The notes beneath the pieces were generated by a model. It made no database searches, was not told where the DNA came from, and saw only the letters and a list, made by a program, of their open reading frames with translations. A program made the position numbers and the translations under genes. From contig CAYSPU010000193.1 of assembly GCA_964432995.1 (NCBI GenBank), positions 1 to 11,721 of the forward strand: a stretch of DNA of 11,721 bases, written 5' to 3'. This document shows, in pieces, positions 1 through 5,975 of this stretch; the stretch's first letter is position 1, and every line of letters starts with the position of its first letter. Source of the stretch: CAYSPU01 sp964432995. Its GTDB lineage: Bacteria > Verrucomicrobiota > Verrucomicrobiia > Limisphaerales > JAHDYP01.

Positions 1-959
1 ACGGCGCAAGAGGTTTGGATGCGATGGGCGAAGGGAGCGGACATGCGGCGGACGATCCAGCCGTTGCCTTCGGGCCAGGTGAGCACTTCGTGGGCGGCGG
101 CGTTGTCGGCTTCGCCGGTGCGCGAGGCGAAGTAGTGGAGGCCGGCCCAGGCGGAGACCTGGTCGGCGCCGGCGCCGTAGTCGTCGCGGCAGCAGTAATC
201 GACGTACCAGCGCAGGGGGGTCGAATCCCAGCCGTGATCGCGGAGGTATTCGGCCATGGTGCCGGAGTCCAGGCGGTGGATCTCGGGGTCAGTCGAGCTG
301 TCGTCCAGCGGGAGGGCGAAGGCGGGGCGTCCGTCGTGGCCGCGGGTGTTTTGCCAGCGCTTGATGTCCGCGAAGAAGGCGTTGTATTGACGGAGGTCGC
401 GGCTGTGGACACCGGCCAGGGGGAGCATGCCTTCCTGCCAACGGCCTTGGAAGAAGAGGCGTTCCATGGGATCGGCGCACAAGAACTCCTCCCGGTAGAT
501 CGGCCGGCCGGCCCGGTAGCCGGTGATCACTCCGAGTTCCTCCAGCAGCTTCCGGATTTCCACCAGCTCCGGTCCCGGCAACGGCAGGTAATGGGCGCCC
601 CAGGGAAAGGCGGAGACTTCGTTGGCGCCCGAGAGGGCGTTGCCGCCGATGGCCGCTTCGAGTTCCAGGAGCACGAAATCGCGCTGGCCCCGCTGCCAGA
701 GGCGGCGCGCCGCTGCCAACCCGCTGATGCCGCCGCCGACGATGACCACGCCCACCGGCTCGATGTCGGCGGGAGGGGCGACCGGGACTTCCTCGTCCCG
801 CACCAGATGGCCGAGGGCCGAGCTGCCGCCGAGGATGCCGCCGGGGAACGGGCTGGGGGTGGGCGTTGGGGGCTGTCTGGTGCAGAGGGCAGCGGCGGCT
901 CCGGCGGCGCTGGCGGCCAGGAACGAGCGGCGTGTGAGTTGGCGGCACCGAGGGGTCAT
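1..959 (-). CDS. Tat-signal FAD-dependent amine-oxidase-like oxidoreductase (3' part beyond window)
   Basis: Partial gene: 319 complete codons are visible from the ATG at 959 and the frame runs off the left edge without a stop. The N-terminus carries a twin-arginine signal (TRRSFLAA at residues 9-16, then an Ala-rich core to about residue 25), so the protein is probably exported folded with its cofactor. A Cys at 26 follows the core, but its context (AALC) is a poor lipobox. Residues 71-89 hold the dinucleotide-binding motif VVIVGGGISGLAAARRL, with the expected acidic residue ending strand 2 (E99/E101) and an IGGNA stretch (104-108) like the GG motif of flavin amine oxidases. This supports FAD binding; the substrate is not evident. 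It lies 62 bases downstream of the aminopropyltransferase on the same strand, so a polyamine or related amine is a reasonable but unproven substrate. The Shine-Dalgarno sequence before 959 is weak. Confidence 0.85.
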   Translation of the reverse strand, partial: MTPRCRQLTRRSFLAASAAGAAAALCTRQPPTPTPSPFPGGILGGSSALGHLVRDEEVPVAPPADIEPVGVVIVGGGISGLAAARRLWQRGQRDFVLLELEAAIGGNALSGANEVSAFPWGAHYLPLPGPELVEIRKLLEELGVITGYRAGRPIYREEFLCADPMERLFFQGRWQEGMLPLAGVHSRDLRQYNAFFADIKRWQNTRGHDGRPAFALPLDDSSTDPEIHRLDSGTMAEYLRDHGWDSTPLRWYVDYCCRDDYGAGADQVSAWAGLHYFASRTGEADNAAAHEVLTWPEGNGWIVRRMSAPFAHRIQTSCA

Positions 960-985
960 TGGCTCGATTCGTCCATGGAGCCCGG

Positions 986-1016
986 AAATCTCATGCGCTC
1001 ATCCATCGTGAGATTT
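986..1016. repeat. 8-bp inverted repeat between aminopropyltransferase and FAD oxidoreductase genes
   Basis: AAATCTCA at 986-993 pairs perfectly with TGAGATTT at 1009-1016 across a 15-base loop. It begins 6 bases after the aminopropyltransferase stop codon (minus strand) and ends 27 bases before the FAD gene start. The stem is AT-rich within GC-rich DNA and has no U-tract, so it is not a classical intrinsic terminator. It could be an operator, an mRNA-stability element or a partial attenuator. Confidence 0.45.
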
Positions 1017-1021
1017 GCGGG

Positions 1022-2533
1022 CTAGTGGACATAGTGGGCCCATTCCTCCTCGAAGTAGCGGACGAGGATTTGGTTGTTGAGGCGGTTGACCTCGGTGGGG
1101 ACCTCGGCCATGTCGGGCGGGAACCGAAACAAGTCGCGCCAGGAGTCGGTGCGGACATAGCGCAGTCCATCGGGCAGGTGCAACTCGGAGGGGAGCGGTT
1201 GGAGCGACGCCAGGACGAACCCCCACTCGCCGAAGGAGGGAACGAACAGGTGGTAGGGTTCGGTGAGGAAGCCGCAGTGGCGCAAGGTTTCGTTGATGCA
1301 CCAGAAGGAGCGTCGGGCGACGTAGGGCGACGTGCTTTGGACGACCAGGGCGCCTGCGGGCCGGAGCACGGAGTGGACACGCCGGTAGAACGCGGTCGTG
1401 TAGAGCTTGCCCAACGAGAAATTCGAGGGATCGGGGAAATCGGCCACCACGAAGTCGAAGCGGTTGGTCTGGTTCTGGAGCCAGGTGAAGGCGTCGGCGT
1501 TGACGATTTCGACGCGCGGCGAGTGGAGGGCGGCCTGGTTGAGGTTGGTGAGCAGGGATTGCGAGGCGAAGAGACGCGTCATGGCCGGATCCAGGTCCAC
1601 CAGGGTGACGCGCTCGACTTGCGGGTGGCGCAGGATCTCCCGGATGGCGAGGCCGTCGCCGCCGCCGAGCACGAGGGCGTCGCGGGCGTTGGGCAACCGG
1701 GCGAGTCCGGGATGCACCAGGGCTTCGTGATAGCGGTATTCGTCTCGCGAGCTGAACTGGAGGTTGCCGTTCAGGTGGAGGCGCAGGTCGTTGCCGCTCC
1801 GGGTGAGCACGATGCGCTGGTAGGGAGAGGAGGTGGCGTAGATCACCGGGTCGACGTACGCGGCACGCTCCGACCAGGCCAGGAGGCGATCCGCGCCGGC
1901 GAATCCGCCTCCCAGCGCAGCCAGGATGACGAGCCCGGCGGCTTCGAGCCACGGCGCGCCGGGGACTTCCGACCGCAACAGGCGGAGGGTGGCGAGACCG
2001 ACGAGGGCGTTGAGGATGCCGAAAAGGAAGCTGGAGCGCACCAAGCCGAGGTGCGGGACCAGCAGGAGCGGAAACAGCAGCGAGGCCAACAGCGCGCCAA
2101 TGTAATCCAGAGTGAACACTCGCGAGACAAGGTCGCGGAACTCGAGGCGGCCCTTCAGGATCCGCAGCAGCAGGGGAATCTCGAGGCCCACCAGCGCCCC
2201 GATCACCAGGACCAGGCCGTAGAGCAGCACGCGGAACGAGCCGACGTAGGGGAACAGCACGAAGAGCAGCGCCGCGGAGACGCCGCCCACCAGCCCGATC
2301 AACAGTTCCACCTGGACAAAGAGACCGATCAGATTGCGGCGGACGAACTTCGACAGGTACGAGCCGACCCCCATGGCGAAGAGGTAGACACCGATGACGG
2401 TCGAGAACTGCGTGACCGAATCTCCGAGGAGATAGCTGGCGAGCGTGCCGTCAATCAGTTCGTAGATCAGCCCGCAGGTGGCGATTACGAACACCGACAG
2501 CAGCAGCAGGAACTTGATGCCGCGGTCTGTCAT
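1022..2533 (-). CDS. Membrane-anchored spermidine-synthase-like aminopropyltransferase
   Basis: A 503-residue fusion. The N-terminal half (about residues 7-212) is very hydrophobic with roughly seven membrane spans. The C-terminal half (about 230-450) is a class I methyltransferase-fold polyamine synthase domain: YQRIVLTR at 239-246 region, LNGNLQFSSRDEYRYHE at 254-270, the nucleotide-binding glycine motif LVLGGGDGLAIREIL at 287-301, VDLDP at 312-316, and VADFPDP at 363-369, where D365 and D368 occupy the place of the catalytic acidic residues of spermidine synthases. The family transfers aminopropyl from decarboxylated S-adenosylmethionine to an amine; the actual acceptor is unknown. The soluble domain should be cytoplasmic, tethered to the inner membrane. 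It starts 6 bases after the DUF350 gene, implying co-transcription. No S-adenosylmethionine decarboxylase is visible nearby, so the donor must be made elsewhere or differ. Confidence 0.9.
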   Translation of the reverse strand: MTDRGIKFLLLLSVFVIATCGLIYELIDGTLASYLLGDSVTQFSTVIGVYLFAMGVGSYLSKFVRRNLIGLFVQVELLIGLVGGVSAALLFVLFPYVGSFRVLLYGLVLVIGALVGLEIPLLLRILKGRLEFRDLVSRVFTLDYIGALLASLLFPLLLVPHLGLVRSSFLFGILNALVGLATLRLLRSEVPGAPWLEAAGLVILAALGGGFAGADRLLAWSERAAYVDPVIYATSSPYQRIVLTRSGNDLRLHLNGNLQFSSRDEYRYHEALVHPGLARLPNARDALVLGGGDGLAIREILRHPQVERVTLVDLDPAMTRLFASQSLLTNLNQAALHSPRVEIVNADAFTWLQNQTNRFDFVVADFPDPSNFSLGKLYTTAFYRRVHSVLRPAGALVVQSTSPYVARRSFWCINETLRHCGFLTEPYHLFVPSFGEWGFVLASLQPLPSELHLPDGLRYVRTDSWRDLFRFPPDMAEVPTEVNRLNNQILVRYFEEEWAHYVH

Positions 2534-2539
2534 CGCCGC

Positions 2540-2746
2540 TCAGCCGTGCACGGCGGCGGCAATGATCAGGCAGATCCCGATCGAGACCAGGCCGACGACG
2601 ATGGCCACGGCGGTGTTCTTCTTCTCCACCAGTTCCTGCCAGAGGTTGTAGGGCGTGAGCTTGTCGATGACAACGAAGCCGACGCAGAACACCACCAGGC
2701 CGAAGACGGAGAAGACCAGGGAATTGAGCAGGGCGTTCCAGTTCAT
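2540..2746 (-). CDS. DUF350 small membrane protein (two spans)
   Basis: A 68-residue protein starting MNWNALLNSL. Two hydrophobic segments (about residues 7-27 and 46-65) flank a short polar loop containing LWQELVEKKNTAVAI. This matches the DUF350 unit, whose hallmarks are two spans and a conserved polar LxxE-xxNxAxAI stretch entering the second span. Many DUF350 proteins (for example E. coli YjfL) carry two such units; this one has a single unit. Function is unknown; it is an inner-membrane protein. An in-frame ATG further upstream would add an Arg/Pro/Cys-rich segment that overlaps the preceding small gene in another frame, so I chose the ATG at 2746, 13 bases after that gene's stop. No clear Shine-Dalgarno precedes it, which suggests translational coupling. 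Confidence 0.85.
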   Translation of the reverse strand: MNWNALLNSLVFSVFGLVVFCVGFVVIDKLTPYNLWQELVEKKNTAVAIVVGLVSIGICLIIAAAVHG

Positions 2747-2759
2747 GGTTTGGGGTCGT

Positions 2760-2906
2760 TCATTTGTGGTAGCTGCCGGGGGTGCTGGGGTTCCAGGCGT
2801 GCGGCAGAGCGGCATACAGCAGGCTCCAACCGCGATGGTTGGCCACCGCCAGGGTGACGCAGACCAGCAACCCATACAACAGGTAGAGCGAACGGAGATT
2901 CTTCAT
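2760..2906 (-). CDS. 48-residue single-span membrane protein
   Basis: A short frame not obvious in a length-filtered gene scan. It reads MKNLRSLYLLYGLLVCVTLA, then VANHRGW and a tail ending STPGSYHK. A basic N-terminus followed by a hydrophobic segment (about residues 7-22) predicts one membrane span or an uncleaved signal anchor. Support for translation: a good Shine-Dalgarno (GAGGTGG) 4 bases before the ATG, overlapping the stop codon of the DUF4178 gene 7 bases upstream, and a stop 13 bases before the DUF350 start, so it fills the gap exactly. I do not recognise the family. Its place between two membrane proteins suggests a small subunit of the same complex. The main alternative is that only the DUF350 frame is translated with a longer N-terminus, which fits its composition less well. 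Confidence 0.72.
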   Translation of the reverse strand: MKNLRSLYLLYGLLVCVTLAVANHRGWSLLYAALPHAWNPSTPGSYHK

Positions 2907-2913
2907 GTCCACC

Positions 2914-4854
2914 TCAATTCTCGTCCTCGCTTTCCTTCGACTGGCCCAGGGGCGAGTAATCGCTTTCCGACCAGCGCGCGCTCTCGAAGGTGACGTGCCG
3001 GAAGAACGCGTAGACCGGATACACCAGCAACAGACCCAAACCGAGCCAGAAATTCGACCAGACCGGCACGTCGCGAATCACCGCCACCGCATACGGCATC
3101 TCCACCACCCCCGGATCCGCCGTCGGCTCAATCCGCAACACATAACGCCCCGGGGCCACCCCCGGCAGGATCGTGTCCGCCGTCGGCTTCCCCTCCGTCC
3201 ACGGCCCATCGTCGTAGCCCGAGTATTGCTCGATCCCCTGCTCGAGCGACCGCGTCTGCTGCGTCTCCGTGTCCACCAGGTCGAAGCCGAGGGCGATCCA
3301 GTTGTTGTTGACGTTCGCGCGGCTGGAGAAGCGCAGGGCCTGTCGCCCCCCGGGAATCTCGAACGGTTCCGTGACCACCGTGCGATTCGTGTCCGCAACG
3401 CGGTAGAGGAACTCGCCCGCGAACACTTGTCGGCGGGCCGCCCGGTTGGCGGAGACCAACTCGATCACGAGCAGCGCCAGCACCAACGCCGGGGCCATCC
3501 AGCGGACGCGTCGCCAGCGCTCGCCAAACGGGTTGGTCTGGTTCAGGTAGATTCCGGTTCGCTCCGGCAGCGGCTGGGAAAGGCCAAACGCCGTCTCGAT
3601 CGCGCGCGGCTCAACGTATTCCCCCTGCGACCAGGTCTCCTCGAGAAGCTCGGGATAACGCTCGGAAGAGAGGATGCGGGGCGGGCAGACGTAGTCGCAA
3701 AGGTAGGTCGTCTCCCCGACGCGTGTTTGCCAGTAGAACTCGCCGAGGACGTAGGTAACGATGGCGCCGCCCCGGGCGAATAACCGGTAGGTCTCGCCGC
3801 GAAACGCGATCCGGCGGACGTCCTGGTCCGGCGGGCCGGTGTCGGGCCGCTCGATCAGGGCCGTGACGAACGACCAGTGGCCCTGGTAATTCACCAGCCA
3901 GCGAAATCCTTCCCACGGATTGAACAGCAGATACTCGTACCAGGCGGCGTAAGCGTCCTTGCGCTCGAGAAAACCGATGATCTCCCACGGCGTGCCGAAC
4001 AACGTGCCGCGCGTTCCCAGCGGCAGCAGCGGTTCGATCCGCTGTTGCGCCTGCGCCCGTTCGATCAGTTGCAGTTGCGCGTCCGAGGTGTCCAGGAGCG
4101 AACCGCACGAGGGACAGACGGCGGACATCGTCAACCCGGCGGCCCGCAATTCCATCGGGGCGCCGCACGCGGGGCACGAACACGCCCCCGTGGCGCCACG
4201 GCGCGCGTCGGCCTCGACTCCCGGCGTCCAGCCCGGCACCGGTCGCAGATCCGTCGCTTCGAGCTCGTTCAGCCGGGCATAGCGTCCCAGATACAGCCGC
4301 GCTCCCGCATCCGAATACTCGACGCACGCGAAGGCGCCGCCAGCGCCCATGCAATCGACCGTGACTCCCTTGCGCCCCGCTACGGCCACGAAAGGGAGCT
4401 CGCCTTCGCTCCCGACGCAGTGATTCTCCTTGATATCGACCACCCGATACTCCCGGTCGGCGAGGGTCAGGGTCGTCCCGGGCGAGAGATCTCCCCGCGA
4501 CGGCAGATCGTCCGGCGGGGCATACTCGAAGCTGACCATGAAGAAGCCCTGGGCTTCGGCTACCCAGCCATATCGCTGGTCGCCAAACCACGCGCACCAC
4601 TCCGTCCAGCTCCCTTCCTCCCACCGGAGCCGGACGCGGCCCACCAGCGTGAACGCATGGCCGTCGAAGCTGCCGCGCGTACCGATCCGCAACGGGCTCA
4701 GATCCGGAGGCAGCTCCGCCATCTTCCCCAACTGCTCGATCGCCACGTCCTTTCGAACCACCGTTGACCGACAGAACGGGCAAACCGCAAAGACAGCGAC
4801 ACTCGACTGAAACGTCACCTTCGCTCCGCAGTTGGGGCAATCGTAGGCGTGCAT
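2914..4854 (-). CDS. DUF4178 membrane protein with two zinc ribbons
   Basis: A 646-residue protein built as a tandem duplication. Each half starts with a four-cysteine zinc ribbon (C6/C9 with C25/C28; C227/C230 with C247/C250) followed by a beta-rich DUF4178-type module (about residues 55-205 and 277-425). Both modules begin with similar stretches (LRIGTRGSFDGHAFTLVG and LPLGTRGTLFGTPWEIIG). A membrane span at about 452-469 leads to a beta-rich region of about 130 residues, probably extracytoplasmic, then a second span (about 599-618) and an acidic tail ending SEDEN. No catalytic motif is evident. DUF4178 proteins are, from memory, often encoded beside DUF350 and spermidine-synthase-like genes. 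It is the first gene of the cassette. The start MHAYDCPNCG is fixed by the zinc ribbon, although no Shine-Dalgarno is visible. Confidence 0.88.
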   Translation of the reverse strand: MHAYDCPNCGAKVTFQSSVAVFAVCPFCRSTVVRKDVAIEQLGKMAELPPDLSPLRIGTRGSFDGHAFTLVGRVRLRWEEGSWTEWCAWFGDQRYGWVAEAQGFFMVSFEYAPPDDLPSRGDLSPGTTLTLADREYRVVDIKENHCVGSEGELPFVAVAGRKGVTVDCMGAGGAFACVEYSDAGARLYLGRYARLNELEATDLRPVPGWTPGVEADARRGATGACSCPACGAPMELRAAGLTMSAVCPSCGSLLDTSDAQLQLIERAQAQQRIEPLLPLGTRGTLFGTPWEIIGFLERKDAYAAWYEYLLFNPWEGFRWLVNYQGHWSFVTALIERPDTGPPDQDVRRIAFRGETYRLFARGGAIVTYVLGEFYWQTRVGETTYLCDYVCPPRILSSERYPELLEETWSQGEYVEPRAIETAFGLSQPLPERTGIYLNQTNPFGERWRRVRWMAPALVLALLVIELVSANRAARRQVFAGEFLYRVADTNRTVVTEPFEIPGGRQALRFSSRANVNNNWIALGFDLVDTETQQTRSLEQGIEQYSGYDDGPWTEGKPTADTILPGVAPGRYVLRIEPTADPGVVEMPYAVAVIRDVPVWSNFWLGLGLLLVYPVYAFFRHVTFESARWSESDYSPLGQSKESEDEN

Positions 4855-4876
4855 CGTCGAGGTTGGCTGGGACGCC

Positions 4877-4904
4877 AGAGTAGAGTGCGCCTTCGCGCTG
4901 ACAA
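4877..4904 (-). promoter_or_regulatory. Possible sigma-70-type promoter for the DUF4178 cassette
   Basis: On the minus strand, TTGTCA (4904-4899) and TACTCT (4882-4877) are separated by 16 bases. The first hexamer matches the -35 consensus at 5 of 6 positions and the second is a weak -10. It would give a short leader of about 15-20 bases before the ATG at 4854. Inferred by eye only. Confidence 0.25.
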
Positions 4905-4950
4905 TGAAAATGCGTGCGGGGAAGTGTAATCGGACGCCGCCGACGAGCAG

Positions 4951-4992
4951 GAACGCCGAACACTGAACAGCGAACGTCGAACAGCGAACGGA
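4951..4992. repeat. GAACNNN heptad tandem repeat, six units
   Basis: Six consecutive 7-base units all begin with GAAC: gaacgcc, gaacact, gaacagc, gaacgtc, gaacagc, gaacgga. The phase is perfect, with the fourth to seventh positions variable. It is intergenic. Variable three-base tails on an invariant GAAC core look like a dispersed heptad repeat family rather than simple slippage. Confidence 0.85.
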
Positions 4993-5039
4993 TGCCTGCA
5001 GGTCGACGTGGGACGCTGCGACGTTCCTCCTTCCGGACC

Positions 5040-5179
5040 GCGGGTCTTCCGACCCGCAGTGGCGGCGCGGTACGAGGTCGGTGGAGCAGGCGGATGCGTG
5101 AAAGCGGCACGGCCGCGCAGCTCCATCCGGTCGGCAGGAGAAGGTGCGTGCTCTGGCTGGACGCCCGAGCCGGGCGTCC
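5040..5179. repeat. Cluster of palindromic hairpins in the 4855-5193 intergenic stretch
   Basis: Besides the heptads, this 339-base gene-free stretch holds three foldable units. The first is GCGGGTC at 5040-5046 with GACCCGC at 5051-5057, a 7-bp stem with a 4-base loop. The second is a nested unit with outer stem TGGAGC (5082-5087) and GCTCCA (5120-5125), and inner stem GCGGC (5104-5108) and GCCGC (5112-5116). The third is GGACGCCC at 5159-5166 with GGGCGTCC at 5172-5179, an 8-bp stem with a 5-base loop. The last lies 14 bases past the thioesterase stop on the minus strand and could double as a transcription end, but no T-run follows. I see no convincing gene here. The arrangement resembles a composite REP-like element. 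Confidence 0.6.
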
Positions 5180-5193
5180 GCATCCCAGCCCCG

Positions 5194-5694
5194 CTACGCG
5201 GAACGGCGCGGGAACAACTCGAGGAACCACGAGGGCGGTCGAATGGCCTTCCCGGCGCGATCGGCAAACGCGTGGATGGTGTAACCCCGCGCCACCGGCT
5301 GCCGCGTCTCCGCCTGCACAATGTCCGCCCGACACCGCAGTCGAGCCCGCCCTTCGAAGTTCGCGGCAGTTGTGATCTCGAGCGGATCGTCGTAGCGCGC
5401 GCGGCCGAGGAACTCGACGTGCGCCTCCACGAGCGGCAGAAACACCCCGCGCTCCTCCATCGTGGCGTAAGGCAGCCCCGCGCTCCGCAGCAGCTCGGTC
5501 CGGCCGCATTCGAACCACTCCAGCGCCCGCGAGTTGTAGAAGGTCCCCATCTGATCGGTCTCGCTGTACCGGACGCGCAACCGCAGCGTGTGGCGCAGGA
5601 CAAGTTGGGTCGCCTCCGATTCGGTCGGAGCGGCGGCGGGGGTGTCGGGGGGGAGCGAGGGCGAGGAATCCGGCGTGTTTTCGGCGGGCGCCAT
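5194..5694 (-). CDS. YbgC/4-hydroxybenzoyl-CoA-type acyl-CoA thioesterase
   Basis: A 166-residue hotdog-fold protein. After a Pro/Ser/Ala-rich N-terminal tail of about 30 residues, the family signature VRYSETDQMGTFYNSRALEW (41-60) is followed by FECGRTELLR (61-70). D47 sits at the catalytic aspartate position; the usual YH after the glycine is YN here, a common variant. It is expected to hydrolyse acyl-CoA thioesters in the cytoplasm; the substrate is not deducible. In proteobacteria ybgC is the first gene of the tol-pal operon, and here it lies near tolQRAB-pal but divergent. The frame stays open further upstream (to an ATG at 5829), but that would run into a dispersed repeat and low-similarity sequence, so I chose the ATG at 5694. 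The N-terminal tail is longer than in typical family members. Confidence 0.87.
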   Translation of the reverse strand: MAPAENTPDSSPSLPPDTPAAAPTESEATQLVLRHTLRLRVRYSETDQMGTFYNSRALEWFECGRTELLRSAGLPYATMEERGVFLPLVEAHVEFLGRARYDDPLEITTAANFEGRARLRCRADIVQAETRQPVARGYTIHAFADRAGKAIRPPSWFLELFPRRSA

Positions 5695-5823
5695 GGGGCG
5701 AGTGGAGCAGAAGCGTGCCGTGCGATCAAGCCGATCGCTGCCGCGACCGCGGAGCAACAGCGACGTGAAGCAGGCTGCGGAGGGTGGAGACGCGAATTTC
5801 GCGAATGCGCGTCCGTCTTTCTT

Positions 5824-5878
5824 AACCACGGATGAACACGGGTGGACACGGATTCGTTCACCGCGTCCATCCGTGGTT
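5824..5878. repeat. ACCACGGAT-type inverted repeat
   Basis: AACCACGGATG at 5824-5834 is perfectly complementary to CATCCGTGGTT at 5868-5878 (11 bp). The loop contains further degenerate copies of the CACGG(A/G)T word (near 5837 and 5847). It lies in the 281-base divergent region between the thioesterase and the ClpX-like gene. From memory, repeats of this wording are abundant in intergenic DNA of Verrucomicrobiota and some Planctomycetota; I could not verify that here. Confidence 0.8.
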
Positions 5879-5906
5879 CGACAAGACTGGCTTGCGGCAC
5901 TATGTT
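5878..5906 (+). promoter_or_regulatory. Possible promoter for the ClpX-like gene
   Basis: TCGACA (5878-5883) and TATGTT (5901-5906) are separated by 17 bases, giving a plausible sigma-70-like arrangement directly abutting the right arm of the inverted repeat. The leader to the ATG at 5976 would be about 60 bases. Matches are partial, so the call is weak. Confidence 0.25.
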
Positions 5907-5975
5907 GTCCGCGATTCGCTGCTCGGTGAGGATTCGGTGTGGGGCAGCTCTTGGGTAACCTGTAGGCGATCGACT

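Noticed and set aside
15..1025. Plus-strand open frame of 336 codons at the left edge
   Set aside because: Antisense to the FAD-binding motif and Tat signal of the minus-strand gene; Gly/Ala-rich without motifs.
959..2857. Long plus-strand open frame (632 codons) opposite the aminopropyltransferase and DUF350 genes
   Set aside because: It is antisense to well-supported genes; its product is Gln/Glu/Asp/Arg-rich without domains. In GC-rich DNA the strand opposite a real gene often stays open.
4993..5008. Sixteen bases (ATGCCTGCAGGTCGAC) identical to the PstI-SalI part of common cloning-vector polylinkers
   Set aside because: The match ends at both sides and the flanks are the heptad repeat and native-looking GC-rich sequence, so vector contamination is unlikely; a chance or repeat-family match is simpler.
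4951..5179. CRISPR array
   Set aside because: The 7-base units and unlike hairpins have no 25-40-base repeats with regular spacers, and no cas genes are present.
4855..5193. Search for a small S-adenosylmethionine decarboxylase gene upstream of the DUF4178 gene
   Set aside because: No open frame with a decarboxylase-like motif was seen; the stretch consists of repeats and hairpins.
3611..5518. Minus-strand open frame of 635 codons overlapping the DUF4178 gene and the hairpin region
   Set aside because: It is on the same strand but in another frame from DUF4178, where zinc ribbons and membrane spans prove the true frame; this one is Arg-rich and featureless.
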